A DNA stretch of 64,000 bases. Origin: Trametopsis cervina. Lineage: Eukaryota > Basidiomycota > Agaricomycetes > Polyporales > Irpicaceae. A program made the translations under genes and the position numbers. Under the pieces are notes generated by a model, which was given only the letters and a program-made list of their open reading frames with translations, had not been told where the DNA came from and made no database searches. Of this stretch, positions 41,980 to 53,881 are shown piece by piece. The DNA lies in assembly GCA_022385755.1 (NCBI GenBank), contig MU278349.1, forward strand, positions 1,364,001-1,428,000, read 5' to 3'. Position 1 is the first letter of the stretch; each line of letters starts with the position of its first letter.

Positions 41980-44282
41980 ATGACTTTTGGCTCTGCATGG
42001 CAGAGAACCCGCCACTTCGTCTGGGGAGAAGTTCCCCAGTCGAAGGAAGAGCGGAAGCTGTTGCTCAAGATAGACTGGTTCATACTGTCTTATTGCTGTC
42101 TCATGGTACGTCAAATGTTCTCTTCAATTCCGTCACACGACCCGGTCTGACGTATTGCCTGCAGTATTTCACGAACTGTAAGTTTTATAACATCTTGATC
42201 ATGAGCCCGTCTCGACGCTATGGGCGTTTCAGACTTAGATAGATCGAACATAAACAATGCCTATGTTTCCGGGATGAAGGAAGAATTAAACATGGTCGGA
42301 AACCAGTTCAATGTGAGTCGCATACATACGGGATGCCGTGAGCGCTGAATCTTATCATATACCGCAGAAAATTAATACGATATTCACTTGTGGCTACATC
42401 GTCGGCATGATACCTAGTACGCTGCTACTTCGTTTAACAAACTGAATCCGTGACTTGAACACTAAACATCATCCTGCAGATAACCTCATGCTGCAGGTTG
42501 TATCGCCGCGCATATGGCTGCCGAGCATGCAAATCCTATGGGGCGTGCTCACAATGTGGTACGCTCAACCCAAGCCTCCCTTACCACGTCCCAGAACTTA
42601 CCACCACGTACAGCACCAGCGCCGTGGGAACCGTAGAACAAATATACGCGATACGCTTCTTCCAGGGTATCACAGAGTCATCCACATTTGTCGGCACACA
42701 TTACATCCTCGGCGCGTAAGTTCATACCTTACGCCCCGTGCACGGCCTCATGGCTGACGTTAGGATGATAGGTGGTACAAGCCTGGTGAACTCGGAAAGC
42801 GGTCTGGTATATTTACTAGTTCTGGCCTGATTGGTACTCTGTGCGTCCACATCTGCGCCGTTTCGCTGCTTTTGACGCAAGGAGTACTGATCTGTTTCTT
42901 TTTCTTGTGTGGCACAGGTTCTCCGGCGTGCTGCAAGCAGCTGTATATCAGTACGTTACTCTCACTTTCAAGTTATATTGCTCTTACAGCGAACTTACAT
43001 GCCAACTAAAGGCATCTAAACGGACATGCGGGCCGTAGCGGCTGGCGATGGCTGTAAGTCTCCTCATTTCAAGTTGAACACTGGCCATTGACGAGTTATC
43101 CGCATGAGTAGATTCATAATAGACGGAATCATCACCTTACCCATCGCTCTATACGGCTTTCTCGTCTTCCCAGACGTACCCACTACTACAAGAGCATTTT
43201 ATCTCACTGAAGAGGTAAGCAATTGCTGCATATACCCTCCCTACCTCGTGCGCTGATATTGCGCTGCAGGAACGACTCCTCTCATACGAACGTCTCGAAG
43301 ATCGCGATAGTCGCCGCGACATCTCCCACTCCAAGCCCACCTGGAACCTCTTCCGGCGCGTCCTCAGCCGCTGGAGATGGTACGCCTGCAGTCTCCTCGT
43401 ACGTCCCCTCCTCCTTCCCCCACCTCTCTCTCTCCTTCTCACTACTAATTTCTTTATTCACCGCCCACAGTTTCTAGTCTCAGGCGAAACCGAATCCTTC
43501 GGCTCAAACAACCTAATGGGCCAATGGCTCAAATCCGTCGGCGGGTACAGCGTCGAACGAACAGACTACTACCCGTCCGGGATGACAGCATTCGCGATCG
43601 CGTCCACCCTCATAGCTTCCACGTGGACGGATGCGACGCGCTCGCGCGCGCGGTGGCCTGTGCTTGTGTATATGTGCGTTGCGGTGCTGGTGAGTAGCGT
43701 CGTGCTGCTTGTTGCGCAGCGCGGGACGGCGCACACAGGGGGAGAGGGGTGGACGGGAGGCAAGAGGCGGTTGGCGTTCTTTGCGTGGTATTTTGCCGGG
43801 GCGAGTTATGCGGGGCAGGCGACGACATTTGCGTACGTGGATGTTTCTCTCCTTCACAAATGCTTTGGCTGACCGGTTTTCCGTCGCTGTAGATGGGCAA
43901 ACCAGATATGCGCAGATGACGACCAAGAGCGCGGGATCGTGCTCGCCTCCATGAAGTAAGCTCCCGCCTTCCTTTCCTTCCCCCACTCCCTCACTAACGC
44001 TCACTGCTTAGCATGTGGAACAACGTGATCAACGCCTGGTGGCCGCTCGTGTTCTACCCCGCGACGGACGCGCCGCGCTTCACGAAGGGCATATGGGCGA
44101 TGGTCGGCACGGCGGTGGCCACGCTGCTCGTTACTGCGCTCGTGTATGCGTTGGAGAAGAGGGAGAAAGCGCGTGTGGGGAACGTGAGGCGGGAAGATGG
44201 GGAGGAGAAGACGACGAGCGTGGGCGAGAAGGAAGAGCAGGAGAGGTATGATGTGAAAGGGAAGCTAGAGGAGGAGCGATGA
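41980..44282 (+). CDS. MFS anion:cation symporter, allantoate/pantothenate permease type (Dal5/Fen2)
   Basis: Plasma-membrane importer of the anion:cation symporter family. Start ATG 41980 gives [20 protein letters not shown], then [13 protein letters not shown] and, after two introns, the family motif [19 protein letters not shown] with the conserved N/Y after helix 1. Further blocks: [48 protein letters not shown] (the MFS loop after helix 4), [17 protein letters not shown] and a second half from [15 protein letters not shown] to [18 protein letters not shown]. The C-terminal tail is highly charged ([17 protein letters not shown]). Substrate cannot be read from sequence: members carry allantoate, pantothenate, nicotinate or other small organic anions. 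About eight or nine introns; around 500 residues. Confidence 0.88.
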
Positions 44283-44822
44283 ACACCTACCGAATGTACA
44301 GTAGTCAGAATGGTCAAATAGAACCTTGAATGCAGCACACATCCACGCCAAGCAAAAATGAGCAGGCCTAGCAGCATAACATTGACAAGCAGACATACGC
44401 CTGGCATAGCAACACGTTTCGATCTCTCGAAATAACGAATAACGATATGTTATTGTACAACTAACGAACACATAGGCTTTCGCGTGTTACTGTCGATAAA
44501 TGGCGTGCACGTGCCCACTGAGTGACCGGCACTGCGGTGGATGCATGCGCGTAGCAGAGAAGAGGGAACGGAGGTTGGGATCCGATCGTGACGAGGCATG
44601 AGGGATGCAAATATGAGTGCAGATGGACATCGGAACGAGTGACGATGCGTGTGCGAGAACGATGAGATGTATGCGGGGGTGGGATGATGAGGTTGACGAA
44701 GCTATATGCAGCGAAAGAGCAATGCAAATGCGAGGCGTGAGCAGCAAAGAGAAGAAAAGCTCTCAGAACAAAGAGAAAACTGAAGCAAAAACTCGCAAAG
44801 CAACGAACGCTCCTCAAACACC
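44283..44822. other. Convergent 3' flanks
   Basis: About 540 bp between the stops of the permease and the mucin-like membrane protein. It should hold both 3' UTRs. No gene is supportable; a 118-codon frame on minus is hydrophobic but has no partner exon. Confidence 0.5.
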
Positions 44823-46754
44823 TCAGACATTAACGACCTTGAGCACACGCGGGCCCTCCTCCGTCGGCGTACCCGGGCCAAACGTCGCAGGCAACGGCGG
44901 CGCAACAGGCGGCGGGCCGGGGTGCAGCACCTCAGGAAGGTCCGCAACGTTCAACGTACCCGTCGTCGGCGAACGCACAGACGCACGTCGATCCACGCTC
45001 GCCTTCTTGCTGTGCCTCCTCAACGTCGAGCCCGCGCCCGCGCTCGTCGGCGTCTTCGGGCCATGGCCGTCGAGCAGCGACGACCGTCTCACTGTCGCTG
45101 CGGGCACCGCAGGCGGGTGCGTGTCCTGGGGAGACTCGAGGATCGGCGCGGTAGGGTCGGAGGGGTAGCCGGTGGGGAAGGGCTGCATTGGTGCGCCGTT
45201 CAGCGAGCCTGCAGATGCGGGTCCGGCGGGGAGAGGCGAGGTCACGGTGTTGACTGTGAGGTATGGCGGCGGAGGCTTGCGCGCGGGGGTGGTGCGGGTG
45301 GCGTTGATGTTGAATTGCTGAGAGGCGACTGGGGTCTGTGCGTAGTCGTAGAACGCGGCGTGCGGTTCAGCGTCTTCGACGCCCTCGAACGGGTTGGGCA
45401 GGTTCGGGAACGACTGGGCGGGCGAGACTTCAGTGGGCGACGTACGCTGCTGCTGCTGCTGTTGCTGTTGGTAGGGTGCTTGACCGACATATGGCTGCGC
45501 GTACGTAGTGTTCATCTGGTACGGCTGTCCGATCATTTGTTGTGGCTGATACATCGCGTTGTGTGTCATGCCGCGGACAGGACCTGGACCGCGAGGCATG
45601 CCTTGCTGCTGGCTTGGTGGGTTGTATCGAGGGCCTGCAGATGCGTATGCCGCTTGACCGTATGGCGCAGGGGTCGCTGCCATGTTGCGTTGCGTCTGAC
45701 TGGGGCCGCGGGACATGCCTGCGGCAGCCATACCCATACCAGCGCCCATACCGGCAGCACCGTATCCTGCAGCCTCCCGTGCGCCGCCAACAGCCTCCAA
45801 TTTATCAACGACATCAACGCCCCAACCTCTTCCACCCATCACAGCCTTTTCCACGTCATTCGTCGACCCATGCCCTGTGCTGCTCGGTCCACCACCAAAA
45901 CTCGATCCACCACCACCGACAAGGTTATCAGCCGAGAGCGCATCCGCGAACTCGCCGAGCTGGCTCCGACGGCGTTTGCGCATAGCCCATGTTCCGACGA
46001 TGACGAGGAAGATGAGTCCGAGGATAGAGGCAACAACAATGATGCTGATGGACAGGGGCTTGTTGGCCAGGAAACCTTTCGGTGCGGTGTCGGAGGCACC
46101 AATCGCGGTTGGTGAGGTGGACGCGGAGGACGCGGAAGTGGAAGACGAGCTTGTAGGAAGCGACTGCGTCACGGATCCTGGATCGAGCGTGGGCGTGTTC
46201 GCAGAGTCTGTGGGTGTCGGGGTCGACTGCGTCGAGTCCGAGGTCTGCGTCTCCGTGTTGAGTGTGGAGGCATCCGTGTTCGACGAACTGGAAGCAGATG
46301 CTGCAGAGGCACTGTAGATAGTCATTAGAACAATGAACACACTATATATGCATGAACGTACCTAGTGCTGCTCGTAGAGGCCGGCGACGAGGCAGAGCTC
46401 GCCGAACTCTGGGTGGCGCTCGCCAAAGTCGACGACGTCGACTGTACAGACTTGGTCGGTGCGACGGTGGGAGGCAGGAAGGGGCTGAAGATGGACTCGA
46501 GTATGCCGCCGTTGTTGTTTCCAGAGTCGCCGTCTTTGCCACCGCTATAATGAGGTCAGCTTGTGATATGAACAACAAGAGTACAATTTGCTCACAGGCC
46601 TAGAGGCGGAAGGTCAACATTGCCTGGTACAGGTGGATTGTTTAGCACACTATGAAGAGGTCATTGGGGAGGACGCGTGCTCACTGTTACCCGTAGCGGC
46701 CTGGTTCTGCGCGCCAATCGCAAGGAGCGTGGCGAGATCATCGAGAGACGGCAT
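44823..46754 (-). CDS. Single-pass membrane protein with Ser/Thr-rich ectodomain and long disordered tail
   Basis: Reading from ATG 46754 the exons give MPSLDDLATLLAIGAQNQAA, then NVDLPPLGLGGKDGDSGNNN, IFSPFLPPTVAPTKSVQSTS, and a long S/T/A-rich domain likely to be O-mannosylated. One transmembrane helix follows (LSISIIVVASILGLIFLVIV), then MRKRRRSQ as stop-transfer and a cytosolic tail of about 350 residues rich in G, P, Q and Y, with a CAG-encoded glutamine run (minus strand, 45446-45470). The plan is that of Mid2/Wsc-type cell-wall stress sensors, though no WSC cysteine domain or clear signal peptide is visible, so the N-terminus may be incomplete. A short upstream ORF precedes the start in the presumed leader. 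Confidence 0.7.
45446..45470 (-). repeat. Trinucleotide tract encoding polyglutamine
   Basis: CTG/TTG repeat on the + strand, CAG/CAA on the coding strand, giving an eight-glutamine run in the cytosolic tail of the mucin-like membrane protein. Confidence 0.8.
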
Positions 46755-47420
46755 TCGAAAGAGATTTGCGAGGGGGTTAACACTTCAAGTGTTCTTGTTC
46801 AGGAGCTGCTGCAGCCTGTGTTCATCAACGAGTGTGAGGGGTGAGAGTAGTGGTACAAGACTGTGGCCTTCCGGAGACCGCGACAGCCAGGTGGGCGAGT
46901 GGTGTGGAGAAGGTTCAGGTGTTCGGAAATGAATCAGAACACGAACCGGCGGACAAAAGGAGGAGGGTTGAGAGGAGAAAACGAGGAAAAATGAGGAGGA
47001 AAATGTGAGGGGGGCCTGCCCATTGACCGCGGGGGGACGGACAGAGTGGAGTCGCCTATTTGTTTACCTCGATACGGGAGCAAGTCGACTGATGTCCCAG
47101 GGGCTCTGGTGAGACATTTGCTGTGAGACGGGGCCATTGTTGGCATGGTCACCACCGACCGCGAGATGAAACGAGGGCGTTGACCGGTCGACATCCTCAC
47201 CTCAATCACCCACCCAGGCGCGCACATTGTATCAGTCATGGCAAAGCAACTTCGAACAATAATGGCCACTACAGTTCTAGTGCAGCAAGAAGATAATCGA
47301 AATGGTCGGATACAAACACGGGTAAGTAATAGTCTACACTCCCAAGAACAAATAATACAGCCGGTTATAATCAAATAATACACTCCCAGTCCGTGACCAT
47401 GGCTGAGCTCAGCGTCTCTG
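46755..47420. other. Intergenic region between PKA regulatory subunit and mucin-like gene
   Basis: About 670 bp: 3' flank of the PKA subunit gene and promoter of the mucin-like gene. A 186-codon minus frame (46934-47494) overlaps the end of the PKA coding exon in another phase and has no domain, so it is not called. Confidence 0.5.
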
Positions 47421-48927
47421 TCAGTACGCCTGTCCAGCATGGCGATCCATGATGTCCCGCACAGGACCGAGCAGGCGCGTGAACGCACTCGCATCCAGCG
47501 CCGCCACCTTTAGCTTAGCCTGCGACGGTAAGGTACGTATGACCGCGCTCACAGTGGCCGCACGGGGCTCACGGCGCAGCAGAGCCAATTCTATTAAGAC
47601 GACGACAATAAGCAACGCAAACGCGCGCACAAGAAAGAAAACACATACCACCAAAGTAGTCCCCTTTCTTCAGGTGGCTGACCTGCAGTTCTTGGCCATC
47701 GCGTTGTCTCTTCGTGACGACAGCTTCCCCATCTTCAACAAAGAAAAATGTGTCTCCCATCTCGCCCTGTCTGACGACCGGTTCCCCGTCTTCGTGTATT
47801 TGACTGACGAGCGCGTCTGCGATCTTGCTGCGCTCCTCCGGCTTCAATGTCACCAGCAGCGGGACGGACGACAAGAAACCTTCATACATCGTCCGACGGC
47901 GATGTGCCGCCTTGAGAATGATAGTGCGGAATGTAATTCGGTCCAGTGACCAGAGGATCGAAGGCTCCATCGACACAACCGACGCAGCTCGCGTGTGTCC
48001 ATACATGAGCGCGAGCTGCCCAAACGCGCTGCCTTTCCTGCATTCCTCGACCTTCTTTCCGAACTCGGGGTGGTAGCCGGCCTGGACGAACCTGTCCGTG
48101 TGTAGTGCGACGCGGTTGTTGTCGTGCCAGTCGAGAGGGAGGGGCTCATCGCGAATGTAGCATTCTAGATATCCGTCCTCGACGACGTAGAAGTACTCGC
48201 CGACGTCGCCCTGGCGGATGACGACCTCGTCTTTTTCTACTGTGATCTCCTCCATAGCACCGAGCACGCCGCGCTCTTGTTCTTCGTCCAGGCCGCGGAA
48301 CATAAAATTGTTCATGATGGAAGCGCGTATGCGTGCGATCTGCTCGGGAGATTTGGGAAACACGGGCAGTGGCTCGTCGAACTCGCTATCCACTGGAATA
48401 GACTCTGCGCTGACGGATGTCCGCCGTGCAAGGATCATGGCTGAGGGTGGTTGGAGGAAGTCACCCGGGCCATTGGGTGAAATCACTCCATTGGCAAAGG
48501 AGGTAAACGGATTGGCGGGGCTAAGCGGCGACGATGGTGCGAGGTCCTCTCCGTCGAGCTGGAACGTCGGCGGGTTCATGATATTTTGGTTAGACACATG
48601 GTGGTCTGAGAGCAGTGCATTGCCGGGGACATTAAGCGTCCCAAAGGGGCTGGAATTATGGATAGATGACCGCTGTTGGGTGAACACCTGCGAGAATGGC
48701 GAGCCCGTGGCCGCAGAGGCCGTCGGGCTGAGTGGGGTGTCGAGGTAATGATCAGTGGGCAAATCGCGCACGGGGGTCATCCTGTTCGAGAGGGCATCGC
48801 GCGTGCGCGTACGCTGCTCCTCGAGGCGCGCCTGGAACCAGTTCGCACAGAACTGCAGCGCATCTTTCGGCTGGACGCGGTAGGCGTCGCGAGTGAGGTC
48901 CGCGACGAGGGAGTCAAAGGTGGACAT
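47421..48927 (-). CDS. BCY1: cAMP-dependent protein kinase regulatory subunit
   Basis: Two exons (48927-47649 and 47590-47421) close to 482 residues. Holds the PKA catalytic subunit inactive until cAMP binds. The N-terminal 50 residues (STFDSLVADLTRDAYRVQPK, ALQFCANWFQARLEEQ) form the RII-type dimerisation/docking helices. The inhibitor segment is ARRTSVSAESI, with Ser as in type II subunits, so the site can be phosphorylated. Two tandem cyclic-nucleotide-binding domains follow: the first with IRQGDVGEYFYVVEDG and GSAFGQLALMYGHTRAASV, the second with RQGEMGDTFFFVEDGEAV and, across the intron, GDYFGELALLRREPRAATV. Both phosphate-binding cassettes keep the Glu/Gln and Arg pattern; domain A has GQLALMYGHTRAA with Gln in place of the usual Glu. 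Confidence 0.95.
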
Positions 48928-49728
48928 GGCTTCAGGGATTCGGGTGAGGGGAGAGAACGTACGACACCCGCGTTCTGTATTTATACCCTTCCTCGGGTGC
49001 GAGAACGATTGGGCGTGACACTTTTGGTGGGCGAGGTGGGCGGGGATGGATGAGAGGGGGACGTGGACGGGAGCGATCTTGAGGTGCGAGATGCAATGGT
49101 CGCGACACTGCTCGGCAGATTGTCGATTGCCGCTCGTGGCACGTGGCATAGAGTTGCGGCTCGGAAGTATTGGCGCGCTCACCATCTCCGTCTCTAACGG
49201 TTGTGTGTGTGCTGCGGGGGCGGTCTAAGGGACACATTTGGCCCTGGTCACGCTGTCTTTATCGCTCTTTGCGAATAAATGTCCCCGACCGCAGGCGACA
49301 GCGACACAATACCAGCCGAGAGGAGGACAACGGCGCATCATATGATGGCGAACAGGCATTTCGACTAGAAAGCAACGCGATGCTACGCACAGCTTGAGGA
49401 GGCGTTGAACAACAGACTCGTATACGCCTGCGATTGACGAAATACAACAGTTCGCCCAAGTCATCGTACAATAACGAGTGTGGCGGCGGATGGGATTGGT
49501 GGAAAGTCACAGAAACACAAACTACATAAGCTTCCCGATAAGGCAATTTGTGTCGTAAGAGCCACGTGATTCGTCCTCCACGTCAGTGATTAGGCGCTTG
49601 CTCTGGTTCTGGCGAGCGTGGCGACAAAGATAGCTGCTTACATGCTCACCCATTCGTCTCACAACCACCGCACCTTTTGTCTTCGCTCGCTTTCCTTCCT
49701 TTCCTCTTGTCTTTGCGTTTCCATCTAA
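48928..49728. other. Divergent promoter region, PKA subunit and UBL protein
   Basis: About 800 bp between two divergent starts. It has a CACGTG at 49563-49568 and a pyrimidine-rich tract just before 49729. No gene is seen. Confidence 0.5.
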
Positions 49729-51441
49729 ATGCCCGCCATTGATCTGCGAGTCGAGCTACCAGCGTACTCCCATTCATTCCAGGTACAGGTCGACGACCAG
49801 TGGGCCATCAAGGACGTCAAGCAGGAGATCCAGCGGGTATGCAAGGGCGGACCCCAGTGGGACGGGCAGCGCCTCATCTGGAGGGGACGGTTCCTAAAGG
49901 ATGAAGAGAACGTGCAGGACATCTGGAAGGTAGATGCATCTCGCCCTATTGTCGAATACCATGCTCACGTCGGAAACAACGACCAGTCTTCCAGCGATTC
50001 CCGCATCGTCCATCTTTCCGTCCATCCCTCTGCCTGGACAGGGACACCGCCCTCGCATCCGTCTGCCCAACCACCTGCGCCCTCAACAAGTGCTTCGTCC
50101 GCACAGACCGCGCCGTCTCCGCCTGGGCCGCATCCGCAACTCGACTCCGCTGCGCCGGCACCGCCGCCAGTCGCAATGCCACCCGCGCCCGTCCCGTTGC
50201 CCCTCGAGTGCATCCACAACAAGCACAACGTCGCGATACATGTGCTGACCCACGGCTCCCTGCCTGTTACCGAGGATTCACAGCAGATTCCGCGCGACAA
50301 CCTGACAACGCGCCTTTATGCTGTCACTGTCCTGCACATGTACGGATATACCTGGCCTTCCATACTGGACACGGTATACCCGCGTCCTTCCGACTCGGAC
50401 CGCGGGGCCAGGTACGAGCATGTCACTATCGAGTGAGTGGCGGATTTCGTGTAAGATAGAAACAGTGCTGATCGTCCTTTGTGGCTGAGCAGTGGCCAGT
50501 CCTACTTAAGCCTCGCTACTCCCGACGTTCCATTGTCCCAGATTCAGCAACACGCTCTCAAAGTTCTGGCGTACACTTTCCCTCTTCTTACCCTTGCGCC
50601 GCCCGATCCGACAGTCTACCATCTCAATCGGCATTTCACCACACATTACCAACAACCACAACCAACACTTAATCTTCGTGAGCATATTCATCAGCTCGGC
50701 TTCACCGCTCGGCGCCCAGCACCAGCCCAGAATGTCCCGCAGAACCCTGCAGACCCGAACGTCCTCGAAGTTCGAGCCATTCCTTTCCGCGCGCTCATGG
50801 TTCCACTTATGATGCTCCTGATCCGCACTTTCTTGCTCGTCTATTTCTTCTCGCCGTCGAAACGCCCTGTCTTTGGTCTCATACTGTCTGCTTGGATATT
50901 CTATGAAGCCTGGGGCGCACTGCGCGGGATCCTGGGCGACCGACCGAACAACAACGAGGCGGGAGAGCAGGGACGTGCGGCGAACGGCGCGGCTGGTGAT
51001 GAGCAGGCTCAGCGAGGACAGGCTCCTGGTGCTGTTGCGAATAACAACAACGCCAACCGACCAGAAGCGAATCGCAGTTTCCCTGAAAGCATCGTCGAGA
51101 CCTTGGCCACTGCAGGTCTCCGACGCGAAGAAGCACTCCTAACCGGTCAACTCGTCGCCCGCTCGCCCAGCATATTCGTTAAAGCCCGGACATTCGTCAT
51201 CCTCTTCATCTCCACCTTGCACCCTGCGGTCTGGGATCGCAGACGCAACGCGTTGAGGAAACGCGAGGGTCGCTTGCGCACCGAGGCGAATGTGAGACAG
51301 TCGCCTGAGGTGGACGAGGTCACGGAGCCGGAGCGGTACAGGGCGCGTCAGGCGGTTGTCAACCGTACGGACCGCCGGCCGTTTTGGCTAAGGGTGTATG
51401 TCGATCGTGTGCTCAACACCGAGTACGTCGATGATATATAG
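49729..51441 (+). CDS. Ubiquitin-like-domain membrane protein, HERP/Usa1-like
   Basis: Two exons (49729-50432 and 50493-51441) close to 550 residues. The N-terminal 80 residues are a ubiquitin-like fold: IDLRVELPAYSHSFQVQVDD, VKQEIQRVCKGGPQWDGQRL, IWRGRFLKDEENVQDIWKV. A long proline/alanine-rich linker follows. The C-terminal half holds two adjacent hydrophobic segments (FRALMVPLMMLLIRTFLLVY and RPVFGLILSAWIFYEAWGAL) and one more candidate near TFVILFISTLHPAVW, separated by an N/Q-rich loop. UBL at the N-terminus plus a membrane hairpin is the plan of animal HERP and yeast Usa1, scaffolds of the Hrd1 ER-associated degradation ligase. The functional link is inferred from architecture only. Confidence 0.75.
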
Positions 51442-52642
51442 CGGGTAGTAGCAGGGTGTGAGATGGTTGTGGAAGGAAGTTTTTGTAAGATACAGATAGC
51501 ATATTGATTGTCGATGGACAGCCAGTCAGCCAGCACCCGGTCGTTCTCTCGTTTCTCGTCGATTTTTGTTGAGCTGATTACGTTTTGTTTATTCGTTTGC
51601 AATGTAGACCATCCATTACACAGTTCGGATACGGATTCGGATATGGATTCGATGTGGTACAGATACGCATAATGCATTCTTTGTAATGAATGGTACGGGC
51701 TTGATTCTTCTGAGCTTTTGTTGGAACTGACGGTTGTGTGTAGCTTTGCAGGTAACGTGGATTCATCAGACTCTTGTGATACTTCGCTTGTCCTGTGTGC
51801 ATTATCGTACGACGAGTTTGACTCTCGTGACGAACAGATGACCAGTACGTTGTTTAACCTCATCTTCTGCGGGAACCTGTGCTGGGTTTATCACCGAGTT
51901 CGGCCCTATACTGGGGCTAAATCCCGACCGCAGCCTCCTCAATAATAGCTAGCCTTCCCAACGCTATTCTTGGCAATCCCCCCGTATTCTCTGCACCGAC
52001 ATCTATCAACCGGGCTATAACATTCTGACATGGCTTCATTACATTACATATCACAGCCAACAGTCAGGTGTATGGTGCCATCGACGACAGCCTTCCTGAT
52101 CATCTTGCATCTTGGGGCGATGCGGCCTAGATGTTCGTTCTCGGTGATATAAGTTTTCTTCGCCCAAAACGACGCACTTGCACGTGCGTCGCACTACAGT
52201 TGACATGTTGGGTATACGAGATGAGCACACAAGGTAAGTCCTCACTAAGCACGACATTTCCTGTTACACTACTAAGCGACATGCTCTCGTCGGTACGTCC
52301 ATTCTATGCTCGCATATTCATGTTTCCTTGAATGGAATGCAGCCCAATATCTGCGCGCGTTGTGGCGCGGCCGGAGGTGACGGCAAGTACAAGTACGTGC
52401 TCATTCCAGGCCTTCACCAACCGCACGAGCCCTCATCTCATGACCGTCTACCGCTCACCAGCGCGCCATCTCTGACATTTTCGTAAGGTTGCCTTGCATG
52501 GGTGGTGTTCATCTTACATACTCATCTAGCGCATCAGCTTCGGAACATTGTATCAGGTCGGTGGCTGCTATGTATAAAAGGCGAGAGCGCGTTGCTCCGT
52601 TTGTTGACATCCGGAGCTCGAAGGACAGGTCCAATCGCTACA
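51442..52642. other. Intergenic region upstream of spherulin-4
   Basis: About 1.2 kb. The left end is the UBL gene 3' flank. Around 52221-52480 a short ATG followed by a donor-like site and a CARCGAAGG-encoding stretch could be mistaken for a mini-gene but does not close. The right end carries the spherulin promoter with a TATA box. Confidence 0.5.
52573..52579 (+). promoter_or_regulatory. TATA box of the spherulin-4 gene
   Basis: TATAAAA on +, about 70 bp before the ATG at 52643. Spacing implies a short leader of 35-45 nt. Confidence 0.6.
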
Positions 52643-53580
52643 ATGCTGTCTCCTCTCGTTTCCCTCTTAGCTGCCGCTACAGCAGCGCTTGCAACAGGTG
52701 TAATTGTGCCTCTGTACGTCTGGCCTGAAGGGACAAACTGCGGTGTATGGGGCCCATTGTTCGACGTGTGCGTACCTTCCCTCACTCAGCACGGCTCGGT
52801 TAACTCACGTTCTTGACAGTATCTCCGCGCACCCCTCCACGCTGTTCTACATCATCATCAACCCAGACAGCGGCCCCGTCGTCTCACCAGACCCAGTCTT
52901 CCAAACCTGCATTCCACGGCTCAAGGCCGCGTCGTCCCAAGTCATCACCGTGGGATACGTCCGCACCGGCTATGGTTCTCAGAGCGATTCTACGGTAAAC
53001 GACGCCGTTCAGCAATACGCCAACTGGGGAAGCGCGTGGAGACCTCAGGGCATATTCTTCGACGAGGTTGAGCCGTCGGCTGATTTGCTTCCTACCTACA
53101 CGGCGTGGGCCAATAATGCGCGGGCGGCCTTCAGCGGAGGACACGTTCGTGGTTCTCTACGGAGGACGTTTCATGAATTTTGACGAGCTTTTGTATGCAG
53201 GTCGTGTTAAATCCCGGTGCGACGGTTGGCTCCCAGACTGGATACTTCAACATCGCAGACCTAATCATAACAGCCGAGAACCTTTACTCCGACTTTAGGT
53301 AGGCACTGGTTACACTCCGTATTGAGTCTAGCTGATAGCGACCCGCATTAGTCCTTCCCAGCTCACTTTCTCCAGCAGCAGCCCTGCGAGCAAGCAGGGT
53401 GTGATCCTCACTGACGCGCCCTCGTCTCCTCCTGCGAGTCTGATCAACTCGCTCGTGGGCACCGATGGCCTTGGCTCGCTTTACATCACGGACGACAGCC
53501 AGCTAAACGGGGCGAATCCCTACGATACGCTGCCTACTCAATTTTCGACTTTTGTGTCACTCGTTGATGCCGATTCGTAG
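52643..53580 (+). CDS. Secreted spherulation-specific family 4 (spherulin-4) protein
   Basis: Four exons (52643-52767, 52820-53144, 53201-53298, 53352-53580) close to 258 residues. Signal peptide LSPLVSLLAAATAALATG, then the family opening GVIVPLYVWPEG. Typical blocks follow: FYIIINPDSGPV, VITVGYVRTGYGSQ, GIFFDEVEPSADLLPTYTAW, VVLNPGATVG and GVILTDAPSS. The fold is a TIM-barrel-like glycoside-hydrolase relative; the acidic FFDEV motif is conserved in it. Members are secreted and named for expression during encystment in Physarum; related fungal proteins act on galactosaminogalactan-type polysaccharides. Substrate here is unknown. Confidence 0.9.
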
Positions 53581-53881
53581 ATAGTAAATATGTGTACGCT
53601 ACGTTGGTGGCAGTGTATTACCATCTGTGCTCGCAAAGTCATCTACATGAGTGTACTTGTATGAGCTACGCTCTATCCTAAGATCTACCCAGAGGCACCG
53701 CGCTCCGTCTGAGATGGCCAATCGGAGCGAGAGGTACGTCGATTCCTGAACTGACTCAGTCGAACTCGACGCAATTGTAGTCAGACCACGTTGGCGCGGA
53801 GTATATTGTTCGAGGGGCCCTTCTGAAGGTCCCGGTCAGATCACGCGACTTCACTTGGTTCTCGGCACAAAAGGTCGTCGA
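53581..53881. other. Convergent 3' flanks
   Basis: About 300 bp between the stops of spherulin-4 and XPF. Nothing recognisable beyond the two 3' ends. Confidence 0.5.

Noticed and set aside
44922..46115. 397-codon + strand frame opposite the mucin-like membrane protein
   Set aside because: Arg-rich shadow of the real minus-strand gene, produced by its GC-rich, low-complexity codons.
46934..47494. 186-codon minus-strand frame
   Set aside because: Overlaps the last PKA regulatory-subunit exon in a different phase and reads through its 3' flank; no recognisable protein features.
52221..52490. Possible mini-gene: ATG with GTAAGT donor, then an exon encoding a CxxC-containing peptide (CARCGAAGG)
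   Set aside because: Only four codons precede the donor, the downstream frame is short and no second zinc-binding pair exists; probably promoter DNA of the spherulin gene.
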